Source: CAZHTS01 sp964535315
GTDB taxonomy: Bacteria > Chloroflexota > Anaerolineae > Anaerolineales > Anaerolineaceae
Direction of reading: 5' to 3'
Assembly: GCA_964535315.1 (NCBI GenBank)
Contig: CAZHTS010000100.1
Coordinates: forward strand, 1 to 15,986
DNA: 15,986 bases
Part shown: positions 1 through 6,960 of the stretch, piece after piece
How the letters are laid out: every line of letters starts with the position of its first letter
Position numbering within the stretch: the stretch's first letter is position 1
Notes under the pieces: model-generated
The model's database searches: none
What the model was told of the DNA's origin: nothing
Seen by the model: only the letters and a program-made list of their open reading frames with translations
Made by a program: the position numbers and the translations under genes

Positions 1-1287
1 AACCCGGCGATCACGTACTGGGGCGGTGTTACCGGCACCAGCGTTGATGACAACCACCGTACTCTGAACAATACCGCTTCGATTGTGGCAAATTTCCGCA
101 ACGGCCCCGAACCGGCGGCGCCCGGCAACCTGACGGGCTACAGCACGCTGTCTAAAACCATCCAGTTGAACTGGACGGATAACAGCAATGACGAGAGCGG
201 TTTTATTATCGAGCGTTCGCAAACGGGGGTGAGCAGTTGGAGCGCCATTGCCACCACCGCCGCCAACGCCAGCAGTTACGCCGACGGCGCCGGGCTGGCG
301 TGCGACGCCCAGTACAGCTACCGCGTGCGCGCCACCAGCGGCAACGGCCAATCGGCAGCCAGCAACCAGGCCAGCGTCAAGATGCGCTGCACGCCGGCTG
401 CCCCGAGCGGGTTGAGCGCGGCGGCCTCGTTTGTCGATCCCACCATCCGCGTGGCGTTGAACTGGACGGATAACAGTGATAATGAAAGCAATTTCCGCCT
501 GGAGCGCAAAAGCGGCAGCGACGCCTGGGCGACGGTGACCGGCAGCCTGGCGGCCAACAGTACCAGCTACACCGATGCGCTGGCCGAGACGCAGTGCAGC
601 CGGGTGCTGGATTATCGTCTGTACGCCTACAACGTCTTTGGCGATTCGCCGGTCAGCGATACGGCCAGCGTGCTGACGGTCATCTGCCGCCCGTCCGGGC
701 TGGCGGTGACGCAGTATCCGCTCAGCCAGAGCCGGCTGAACGTCGCCTGGCAGGATACCCCGGACGAGAGCGGCTTCCGCCTGGAACGTTCGCCCACCGG
801 CAGCGGCAGTTGGACGCAGATTGCCGCGCCGAAGGCCAACGCCAGCGCCTATATGGACGTGGGCCTGGCGTGTGGCAGCCTCTATTATTACCGCCTGCGG
901 GCGTACGACGCCGGCGACGCCAATCGTGACTCGGGCTACAGCGCCGTTGTTCCGCAACAGACCATTGCCTGCGGCCCGCCGCTCATGCCGGTCGACCCGC
1001 TGACGGGATATTCGCTGGGCAAGACCCAGGCCGTATTGCGCTGGCAGAACATCGACGACGAAACCGGCTTTAAGGTCTACCGTTCCCCGCACAATGCCAA
1101 TACCTGGCAGCAGGTCGGTGAGGTTGGCGCCAACGTCACCCAGTTTGTCGATTCGGGCCTGACGGCAGACACCTGGTACGATTATTACGTTTTGCCGTAT
1201 AACAGCTATGGCAACGCCGCACAACACAGCAATGTAAGCGCTGTCCACACGCACACGATGCTGTGGTGGGTGCCCAACGCCCGCTGA
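1..1287 (+). CDS. Fibronectin type III repeat protein, 5'-truncated
   Basis: The reading frame is open from base 1 to the TGA at 1285-1287, giving 428 residues of a protein that starts outside the window. A GTG at 85 could be read as a start, but it has no ribosome binding site and the frame continues upstream, so this is a C-terminal fragment. Four FN3-like repeats lie at about residues 40-130, 131-229, 230-324 and 325-428. Each opens with a strand of the type LNWTDNS or LRWQN, then ES/ETGF and an ER/YRS turn, and later has an aromatic YxYRxRAY strand. Repeats 1-3 each hold two cysteines (C101/C130, C199/C229, C291/C324), probably one disulfide per domain; repeat 4 has none. The cysteines suggest an extracytoplasmic protein. 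FN3 arrays usually act as spacers or carbohydrate- or protein-binding parts of secreted enzymes. The catalytic part, if any, lies upstream. No C-terminal anchor is visible. Confidence 0.85.
   Translation, partial: NPAITYWGGVTGTSVDDNHRTLNNTASIVANFRNGPEPAAPGNLTGYSTLSKTIQLNWTDNSNDESGFIIERSQTGVSSWSAIATTAANASSYADGAGLACDAQYSYRVRATSGNGQSAASNQASVKMRCTPAAPSGLSAAASFVDPTIRVALNWTDNSDNESNFRLERKSGSDAWATVTGSLAANSTSYTDALAETQCSRVLDYRLYAYNVFGDSPVSDTASVLTVICRPSGLAVTQYPLSQSRLNVAWQDTPDESGFRLERSPTGSGSWTQIAAPKANASAYMDVGLACGSLYYYRLRAYDAGDANRDSGYSAVVPQQTIACGPPLMPVDPLTGYSLGKTQAVLRWQNIDDETGFKVYRSPHNANTWQQVGEVGANVTQFVDSGLTADTWYDYYVLPYNSYGNAAQHSNVSAVHTHTMLWWVPNAR
165..476 (+). repeat. Direct repeat inside the FN3 coding region
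   Basis: An identical 21-nt stretch occurs at 165-185 and 456-476, 291 bp apart. It encodes the LNWTDNS strand of FN3 repeats 1 and 2. Repeats 3 and 4 keep the protein pattern but not the DNA identity. This points to more recent duplication, or gene conversion, between the first two domains. Confidence 0.7.
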
Positions 1288-1293
1288 GCCGTT

Positions 1294-2202
1294 TTAGATC
1301 GAAAGCGCAAACCACACGGTGCTGGCGCGCAACTGGAACCCGGCGGCCCGGGCTGCCGCCAGCATGGCCGCGTTTTCACTGCTGGTGCCCAGGGCGGCGA
1401 CCTGCATGCCGCGCGCCTTGAGCAGCTGCATGCCCTGCGCCAGCAGCGCCCGCGCCAGGCCGCGCCGTTGGTAGGCGGGGTGGGTCGCCAGTGGGTCGGT
1501 GTGCCCGGTGAGGGCGTTTTCCTCGCGATTGATCCAGCACACGCACGAAGCCGCCAGGCTGCCGTCCGGCGCTTCCACCACCAGGTCGATCAGCGGGTCG
1601 TAGTCTGCGCCGCTCATCATCGCCTGGCGTTCGGCCACCGTCATGTGTTGCGTGCCGAAGGCGGCGCGGTGCAGCGTTACCCAGGCCTCAATTTCTTGCG
1701 GAGCGCGCAGCGGGCGGATGCTGAAGCCCGCCGGCAGCACCGCTTCCGGCAGGGGCTCGTCCAGGCGGCGTTCCAGGCGCAGCGAGCGGACGGCCTGCTG
1801 GACGAAGCCGTGCCGTTCGAGCAGGGCAATGCGGGCGGCGTCGCCGGCCGGGCAGGAGGCGTCCAGGGTGGGCATTTCACCCGCCGGGTCGGGCTGCATC
1901 TGGCGCAGCTGCGCCGCGCCCCAGGCGACGATCTCGCCCGCCAGTTCGTCGCCGGCCAGCGGGTCGATTTCAAAGATCAGGTTGTTGTAGCCGTCCACCA
2001 CGGCAAAGGCAAGCGGCTCGTCGCCGGCCGACTGCCACAGGCGGGTGTTGGCCTGGTTGTGCGGCAGGCTGAGCAGTTCTTGCAGGTCGCTTAGGCCGGG
2101 ATAGTCGTCCATCCGTTCGGGCGGACGGCAGCGGCGCAGCAGGGCGAGCACGTTTTGCAGATCGTGGGGGGCGCGGTAGGCGCGGCTGTGGCAGGCGGGC
2201 AT
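1294..2202 (-). CDS. GNAT family N-acetyltransferase, tandem-domain type
   Basis: This 302-residue protein should transfer an acyl group from acetyl-CoA to an amine; the substrate cannot be read from sequence. The C-terminal half (about 158-302) is a complete GNAT domain. It contains THPAYQRRGLARALL (about 240-254), which includes the Q/R-x-x-G-x-A acetyl-CoA pyrophosphate loop, then the LGTSSENAAM strand and the AAGF helix end. The N-terminal half (about 10-145) looks like a second, weaker GNAT fold ending in LLERHGF, without a clear CoA loop. The start ATG (read leftward from 2202) has a good AAGGAG Shine-Dalgarno 6 nt upstream. It lies 16 nt downstream of the serine hydrolase stop, so the two are probably co-transcribed. 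It converges on the FN3 gene with 6 nt between stops, and no terminator hairpin is seen there. I am sure of the family, not of the substrate. Confidence 0.88.
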   Translation of the reverse strand: MPACHSRAYRAPHDLQNVLALLRRCRPPERMDDYPGLSDLQELLSLPHNQANTRLWQSAGDEPLAFAVVDGYNNLIFEIDPLAGDELAGEIVAWGAAQLRQMQPDPAGEMPTLDASCPAGDAARIALLERHGFVQQAVRSLRLERRLDEPLPEAVLPAGFSIRPLRAPQEIEAWVTLHRAAFGTQHMTVAERQAMMSGADYDPLIDLVVEAPDGSLAASCVCWINREENALTGHTDPLATHPAYQRRGLARALLAQGMQLLKARGMQVAALGTSSENAAMLAAARAAGFQLRASTVWFALSI

Positions 2203-2218
2203 GGCAGTCTCCTTATGC

Positions 2219-3283
2219 TCAAAGCGGGTGGGCCTGGATCAGGTCGTGGATCTGCCAGCCCAGTTCGCCGCTGCTCCAGCTCTGGTTGGACAGGATGACC
2301 ACGTCCAGATTCCGGGTGGGGTAATAGAACAGACGCCCGCTGACGCCGTCTTCCTCGCCGGTGTGGCCCCAGCGCACGATGCGCCCGTCGCCATCCAGCA
2401 GGAAGAGATTGCCGTAGCCGTATTGCCAGCGGTAGCCGCGGGTGTGTTCGGCGCGTTCGTCGACGCGCGGGGTGAGTATGGCCTGGGTGCTGTGGGCCGA
2501 GAGCAGCCGCCCGCCGCGCAGCGCCTGGCTAAAGCGTACCAGGTCGGCGGCGCTGGCGGTGGCCCCGCCGTCGGCGGCGGCCTGCGGCGTGGTGGAGTAG
2601 ATGTTGCGTTTCCAGGCGACGATTTCTCCCGCCTCGTTTTCGACCGGCACATACCCTTCGGCCACGTTGGCGCTGACTTCGTCCAGGGCGACGAAAGCGG
2701 CGGTGTCCATGTGGGCGGCGGCGAAGATGTGCTCGCAGACGTAGTCAAAGTAGGGCCGGCCGCTTACCCGTTCGATGAGCAGCCCCAGCAGGATGTAACC
2801 GGCGCCGTTGTAATGGTATTGCGCCCCGGGCGCGGCCAGCGGCGTCTTGTGGACGAACAGCGGCAGGTAATCCTGGTTGCTGCGCAGCAGGTAGATGGGC
2901 TGCGCCCGGCACAGGGCGGCCCATTCTGTTTCCCAGTCGCCGCTTTCGTCAAACCAGTCGGCGATGCCGGACGTCATACTCAGCAATTGCTCGATGCGCA
3001 CCTCGGTCGGGATGCAGGTCTCTCGCAGATCGAGGTAGGCGTGGATGGGATCGTCCAGTTTGAGCCGGCCGGCGTCGGCCAGTTGCAGCACGGCGACGGC
3101 GGTAAACATCTTGGCGATGGAGGCGATGCGGAAGCGGGTGTCCGGGCGGTTGGGCGCCTGCCAGGGGCGGTTGGCCAGCCCGGCGGCAGCCTCGCACAGC
3201 ACCTGCTCGCCGCGCTGCACGCGCACCACGCCGCTGAAATCTCTTGCACACAGAATTTGTTCCAGGTGGTCGGTGAAGTTCAT
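2219..3283 (-). CDS. Serine hydrolase, class C beta-lactamase / PBP-like family
   Basis: This 354-residue protein has the three active-site signatures of the beta-lactamase-related serine hydrolases. The SxxK box is SIAK (S55, K58), the tyrosine motif is at YHYNGAGY (catalytic Tyr probably Y158), and the third box is HTG (307-309) in WGHTGEEDG. The length is typical of the family. No signal peptide or lipobox is visible at the N-terminus (MNFTDHLEQIL), so it is probably cytoplasmic. Family members include esterases, D-amino-acid peptidases and beta-lactamases, so a resistance role should not be assumed. It is the first gene of a leftward pair with the GNAT acetyltransferase. The start codon has no clear Shine-Dalgarno and overlaps a short inverted repeat (3283-3300). 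The other-strand reading through this region is a high-GC shadow. Confidence 0.88.
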   Translation of the reverse strand: MNFTDHLEQILCARDFSGVVRVQRGEQVLCEAAAGLANRPWQAPNRPDTRFRIASIAKMFTAVAVLQLADAGRLKLDDPIHAYLDLRETCIPTEVRIEQLLSMTSGIADWFDESGDWETEWAALCRAQPIYLLRSNQDYLPLFVHKTPLAAPGAQYHYNGAGYILLGLLIERVSGRPYFDYVCEHIFAAAHMDTAAFVALDEVSANVAEGYVPVENEAGEIVAWKRNIYSTTPQAAADGGATASAADLVRFSQALRGGRLLSAHSTQAILTPRVDERAEHTRGYRWQYGYGNLFLLDGDGRIVRWGHTGEEDGVSGRLFYYPTRNLDVVILSNQSWSSGELGWQIHDLIQAHPL

Positions 3284-3300
3284 ACGTTCATTTTAACGTA
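3283..3300. promoter_or_regulatory. Inverted repeat at the serine hydrolase start
   Basis: TACGTT, six bases, then AACGTA form a perfect 6-bp inverted repeat touching the start codon of the leftward serine hydrolase gene. It is A/T-rich against a GC-rich background. It could be a repressor operator or contain the leftward -10 (TTAAAAT on the minus strand). It is short enough to be chance. Confidence 0.3.
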
Positions 3301-3380
3301 TCCAAAAGAACCATGCCAGAAAAGCCGGCGCCAGTTTCGGGCCGGCAGCGGATCAAAAATTCATCGTTTCTTCGCAATTT

Positions 3381-3418
3381 CTGCACGCCGTCTGCATACC
3401 GGGCGGGTATCCTTTGCA
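3381..3418 (+). promoter_or_regulatory. CTGCA direct repeat, probable activator site
   Basis: CTGCA occurs at 3381-3385 and 3392-3396, exactly 11 bp apart. A related TTGCA lies at 3414-3418, a further 22 bp (two turns) on. Direct repeats with 11-bp period are the usual operator form for OmpR/PhoB-family response regulators. The site is 30-65 bp upstream of the chosen start of the DUF4405 gene, in the divergent gap. No good sigma70 -35 is seen, which would fit an activated promoter. The regulator is unknown. Confidence 0.4.
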
Positions 3419-3447
3419 GTGTAGAAACCATGCAGGAGCGTGTACGG

Positions 3448-4047
3448 ATGAGCCAGACAGGTGTATCGTCTCAAACAAGGAATAACTGGTTGCTGGATGC
3501 CGCCCTTTTTTTGAGCGCGGCGTTGGCCTCACTTTCGGGGAGCTATTTCCTGTTTTTCCCCTCGGGCGGATACCAGGGTGGGCGGAATCCGGCCTATGGC
3601 GTGCGCGTCATCTGGGACGTGCTGCATACCTGGAGCGGGGCCGTCATGATCTTTGTAGCCCTCGTCCACCTGGCGCTGCACTGGAACTGGATGACCGCCA
3701 TGCTGCGCCGTCTCTACCGTGAATGGAGCGGGCAGTGCGCCTGCATGAACCGGCGCGGCCATCTCAACGTTTTGCTCAATTTTGTCGTGGCATTGGCGTT
3801 TGTGGCCAGCGCGGTTTCGGGCGTCTATTTCCTGTTCGCCGCTGGACACGGCGGTGGACGGAATGTGAACGAGACGGTTTTTCTGTTGAGCCGTACGGGC
3901 TGGGATATGCTGCATACCTGGTCGAGCGTGATCTGGATTGGCGCTGCCCTCCTGCACGCGGCCATTCACTGGCGCTGGCTGGTGAATGTCGGCCGGCGTT
4001 TGTTGTCGCAGCCTGTACGGATTGCCGGCCGCGCCAGGGTTGCCTGA
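3448..4047 (+). CDS. DUF4405-like four-helix membrane protein, putative heme-binding
   Basis: I start this 199-residue protein at the ATG at 3448 because AGGAG (3434-3438) sits 9 nt upstream. An ATG at 3430 and a longer in-frame reading from 3313 exist but lack ribosome binding sites and add a non-family N-terminus. The protein is an internal duplication. Each half has a transmembrane helix ending in GS/GVYFLF, a Gly/Asn-rich loop, then a helix starting WDVLHTW or WDMLHTW and ending HLALHW or HAAIHW. Histidines recur at H60, H74, H78 and at H156, H170, H174, as in cytochrome b-like helix bundles. By analogy with DUF4405 and cytochrome b561-type proteins it may bind heme b and move electrons in the cytoplasmic membrane; that function is inferred. 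It is 42 nt upstream of the DUF2202 gene and probably in one operon with it. The family call is fairly sure, the role is not. Confidence 0.8.
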   Translation: MSQTGVSSQTRNNWLLDAALFLSAALASLSGSYFLFFPSGGYQGGRNPAYGVRVIWDVLHTWSGAVMIFVALVHLALHWNWMTAMLRRLYREWSGQCACMNRRGHLNVLLNFVVALAFVASAVSGVYFLFAAGHGGGRNVNETVFLLSRTGWDMLHTWSSVIWIGAALLHAAIHWRWLVNVGRRLLSQPVRIAGRARVA

Positions 4048-4089
4048 GGCGGGTGGCTAATTTCTGGAAAATGGGAAAGGAAGAAGGAC

Positions 4090-4896
4090 ATGTTGAAGAA
4101 ATGGTTTGCTGTGATCTTGTTGGGCGCTGTGTTGGTCGCTCTGTTGTTTGGCGCCGTGAATCGCACCCTGGCGTCTTCCCAGGCGGCCGGGTATGAGGCC
4201 GGTGGGCAGCAGGGCGGGTATGGGCGCGGCGCCGGTCAGGGGTTGGGCCGCTCCGGCCAGCAGGCGGGGACGACGGGAATCGGACCGGCCGCGGCCCATG
4301 CGATTGTCCTGGAGCAGCTTCCGCCGGGCGAATTGAACCAGGCCGAAACCGAAGCGCTGCTCTACCTGCGTGAGGAAGAAAAACTGGCACGCGACGTCTA
4401 CGCTTTTCTGTACCAGCAGTGGGGTACGCCGGTGTTCGCCAATATTCAAGCCAGCGAGCAGGTGCACATGGATGCCATGCTGGGGTTGTTGCAGCGTTAC
4501 GACCTGAGCGACCCGGCTTCGGCCACGGCCGGCGTGTTCACCAACCCCGACCTGCAGGCGCTATACACGCAGTTGACCGCTCAAGGCAGCCAGTCGTTGA
4601 CCGAGGCCTACCGGGTGGGGGCGGCGATCGAGGAGATCGACATCCTCGATCTGCAAAAACGCCTGGCCGAAACCGACCAGGAGGATGTGCGCCAGGTGTT
4701 TACCAGCCTGATGAACGGCTCGTACAATCACCTCAGCGCTTTCAGCAACAATTACGCTCGCCAGAGCGGTGAGACCTATCAGCCGCAGTATCTCAGCGCC
4801 GAACAATACCAGCAGGCGGCCGGCAGTGGGCAGGGGATGGGCGGGAATGGCGGCGCTAACGGTGGGCGCGGACGCGGCGGCCCCGGCCGTCCGTAG
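4090..4896 (+). CDS. Exported DUF2202 ferritin-like protein
   Basis: This 268-residue protein begins with a signal peptide: MLKKW, a hydrophobic stretch to about residue 22, and a likely cleavage near TLASS (about 27-30). A Gly/Gln-rich linker (about 35-65) leads to the DUF2202 four-helix domain (about 82-222). Visible family signatures are LREEEKLARDVY (93-104), SEQVHMDAM with E123-x-x-H126, GAAIEEIDILDL (178-188) and NGSYNHLSAF (209-218). These Glu/His positions resemble ferritin-like di-metal ligands, but H214 replaces a usual Glu. The tail (about 240-268) is rich in Gly, Asn and Arg and looks disordered. The start has a purine-rich AAGGAAGAAGG ribosome binding site. The neighbour upstream encodes the DUF4405 membrane protein, suggesting the pair works in redox or metal handling at the membrane's outer face. 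No enzymatic activity can be read from the sequence. Confidence 0.85.
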   Translation: MLKKWFAVILLGAVLVALLFGAVNRTLASSQAAGYEAGGQQGGYGRGAGQGLGRSGQQAGTTGIGPAAAHAIVLEQLPPGELNQAETEALLYLREEEKLARDVYAFLYQQWGTPVFANIQASEQVHMDAMLGLLQRYDLSDPASATAGVFTNPDLQALYTQLTAQGSQSLTEAYRVGAAIEEIDILDLQKRLAETDQEDVRQVFTSLMNGSYNHLSAFSNNYARQSGETYQPQYLSAEQYQQAAGSGQGMGGNGGANGGRGRGGPGRP

Positions 4897-4917
4897 GGTG
4901 TGGATCGGGTATGGGGT

Positions 4918-4940
4918 GGGGCGTCCGTTCTGGACGCCCC
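4918..4940. terminator. Hairpin between convergent genes
   Basis: GGGGCGTCC (4918-4926), a 5-nt loop, and GGACGCCCC (4932-4940) form a perfect 9-bp GC-rich stem. It lies 22 nt after the DUF2202 stop and 8 nt after the end of the leftward helicase gene. The rightward side is followed by GCATATTTTA, which is AT-rich but not a true T-run. It probably ends transcription from both sides. Confidence 0.65.
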
Positions 4941-4947
4941 GCATATT

Positions 4948-6957
4948 TTATCGGGGGGCGGCAAAGATTTGGCGGAGTTGTTCGGGCAGTGTGCCGGTGT
5001 AGGTCAACACCAGCCGCTGCCCGGCGCGAGTGGCGGCCATGTAAATCTTGCGGGTGTTGTCACGGATCGTTGCCACGCGTTCTTCGTCGGAAAGACGCAA
5101 GGATTGTTCTTCCTCAAATAGTTCACGTAACCCGACGACGAAGACGATGGGGCTCTCCAGCCCGGCGCCAGCGTTAAGTGTGGTGACGCGAATGTAGTCG
5201 CCAGGATAGGTGTCCTTGGGATCCATCACTGCACTTTTGCCTAAACGATATTTGAGGGCCTGGATTAACGCCCGTACTCCCTGGCCGTTGGCGTGCAATA
5301 ACAACAGGTGCCGGCGAGGGCACCCCTGGCGCACAAACGCGGCGGCCTCGTTTGCCACCCGGCTGATCTCGTCTTGTGGGCTGTCCAGTTGGATGATTTG
5401 TGGGAATACACCGTTGGGCATATTGAGCAAATCAGGAAATACCACGTCTTCATCCTTTTCTTCGCCGAGTCGCAGCCGATAAAAAATCGTCGCAAATTCC
5501 ATGATCTCGCGCGTGGTGCGATAACTGCGCCGTAACTGCTGGGTGCGACCGCGTGCTTCCAGGCCGAGCGATTTCCAGGAAGCCCTCCGTCCGAGGAAAC
5601 CCTGGGTGGGGTCGGCCACCAGAAACAAATGGGCATTGGGGGGGTGCAATACCTGGCGGATGAGCGCCATCCATAACGGAGCGAAGAATTGGGCTTCGTC
5701 GACCAGGACGATGTCATACCAAGGCAATACCAGCTGCTTCTCCTGAACGAAACGCCACAGACGTTGGGGAACATCGCCCCAATCAAGTTCACCGGACTGC
5801 GCCAGGGTCTGTTGGTAGGTCTGGATCGCCGTCCACATTCGCCGGCGTTGTTCGGCGTTCAGCCCGAAACCACGGCCGCGCCGGTCGGCGCTCAGGTAAG
5901 CTTCTTTACTGAGCGGCAACTGATCTTTGAGCCAATCAATCTCACTGAGTAACATGTGCGCCGTCAGTGCAGTTCCAGAAAGTGTATTTTGCCAGACCTG
6001 TTGAGCGATTTGCGTTCGTCGCTGTAGCGGTAGAGGGTCGATCCAGCGGTCGGTTGCCGGCCAGTGGTGGTAACACCACGCATTGAAAGTGCGCCATTCA
6101 ATGTTGGGCGGCAAATCACCTTCCAGGCGCGCGAAACGCCCTTGCATGTCGTGACAAAGCGGCCGGTTATGGGTAAGCACCAGGAAGCGTTTTTGCGGGT
6201 AGAGATGATAAAGCAGGCGCAGGCGGTAGAGCAGGATTAACGTTTTGCCGCTGCCGGCCACGCCGTTGATGATGCTCAGGCGGAAGTCGCCGCCAAGCGC
6301 CTGCCCTTCGGATTCGATGTCCGATAAATCGGCCTTGACCGCTGCTTCCTGGTCGTAGTCGAGCAGGTAGTCACTCAACCCGGCTTTCAGTCGGCGAGCG
6401 ACGGGTGGGCGCACGGTCATTTCCGCCGGCACCACCACCTCAGGGGTAAAACGTTGGCGCATCTTTTCCAGCCAGAGTGTTTCGACCGGTTGGGCTGGGA
6501 AGAATTTTTCCCACGTCAGTCTTGTTTCGGACTGGAGCAACTCACGCCCTGCCCATTGCGCTTCGCCCGCCGGGCGTCCTGGTCGGCTGGCCGTCAGCCG
6601 TTGGTGGGGAATGTTGGCGAAGACAATCAAGGTCTCGATGTGTATGGCGTCAGGAAGTTGCAGCGATTGCAAAAAGGCGGCCAACACGCTGTTTTCGACG
6701 ACGCCCAACGCCGGGCGCTCGTCGGCCAGCAGCAGCATCTGCGCGGCGGCGGCCTGGTCGGCAGGGGCAGCGCTGACTTTGACCAGCAGGGCACGTCCAT
6801 CCTGGCTCAGGATCAAAAAGTCAGGGGCGTTGGGTTGCCAGGGCGCCAGATGGTGCCAGACAAAGAAGCTGTCGGGCAGCGCCTTTAACGCCCGGAAGGT
6901 CTTGAGCACCTCTCCCGGCAGGGTCTGCGGCGGCGTTTCAGGCAGGATGTGTGCCAT
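4948..6957 (-). CDS. UvrD-like SF1A helicase with degenerate NERD-type N-terminus
   Basis: This 669-residue protein has the ATPase motifs of UvrD/Rep-type superfamily 1 helicases. They are GVAGSGKT (232-239, Walker A), VLVDEAQ (418-423, Walker B), LVADPTQGF (446-454, motif III), RRSYRTT (476-482, motif IV), TTLNAGAGLE (592-601, motif V) and AATRAGQRLVL (641-651, motif VI). Motif V departs from the usual TxHxxKGLE form. The first ~170 residues align by eye with NERD (nuclease-related) domains: GEVLKTFRALKALPD, then PDFLIL, then GRALLVKVS. Where NERD nucleases carry Glu-x-Lys, this protein reads V59-K60-V61, so nuclease activity is doubtful. The start ATG is 3 nt after the stop of the upstream helicase gene, with only GAGG-type pairing, so translation is probably coupled. 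It may unwind DNA or RNA together with its neighbour; the biological role is unknown. Confidence 0.85.
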   Translation of the reverse strand: MAHILPETPPQTLPGEVLKTFRALKALPDSFFVWHHLAPWQPNAPDFLILSQDGRALLVKVSAAPADQAAAAQMLLLADERPALGVVENSVLAAFLQSLQLPDAIHIETLIVFANIPHQRLTASRPGRPAGEAQWAGRELLQSETRLTWEKFFPAQPVETLWLEKMRQRFTPEVVVPAEMTVRPPVARRLKAGLSDYLLDYDQEAAVKADLSDIESEGQALGGDFRLSIINGVAGSGKTLILLYRLRLLYHLYPQKRFLVLTHNRPLCHDMQGRFARLEGDLPPNIEWRTFNAWCYHHWPATDRWIDPLPLQRRTQIAQQVWQNTLSGTALTAHMLLSEIDWLKDQLPLSKEAYLSADRRGRGFGLNAEQRRRMWTAIQTYQQTLAQSGELDWGDVPQRLWRFVQEKQLVLPWYDIVLVDEAQFFAPLWMALIRQVLHPPNAHLFLVADPTQGFLGRRASWKSLGLEARGRTQQLRRSYRTTREIMEFATIFYRLRLGEEKDEDVVFPDLLNMPNGVFPQIIQLDSPQDEISRVANEAAAFVRQGCPRRHLLLLHANGQGVRALIQALKYRLGKSAVMDPKDTYPGDYIRVTTLNAGAGLESPIVFVVGLRELFEEEQSLRLSDEERVATIRDNTRKIYMAATRAGQRLVLTYTGTLPEQLRQIFAAPR

Positions 6958-6960
6958 TCC

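Noticed and set aside
2219..3283. An antibiotic-resistance beta-lactamase
   Set aside because: The active-site motifs mark the broad serine hydrolase family, no export signal is visible, and nothing in the context supports drug resistance.
2201..3424. A 407-codon rightward open frame opposite the serine hydrolase
   Set aside because: It is antisense to a gene with clear SxxK, Tyr and HTG motifs, its protein is low-complexity Gly/Val/Ala/Gln-rich with no family pattern, and such frames are common opposite GC-rich genes.
3313..3447. An N-terminal extension of the DUF4405 protein
   Set aside because: No ribosome binding site precedes the ATG at 3313, the extra 45 residues do not resemble the family, and this stretch contains the probable regulatory repeat. 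The ATG at 3448 has AGGAG at the right distance.
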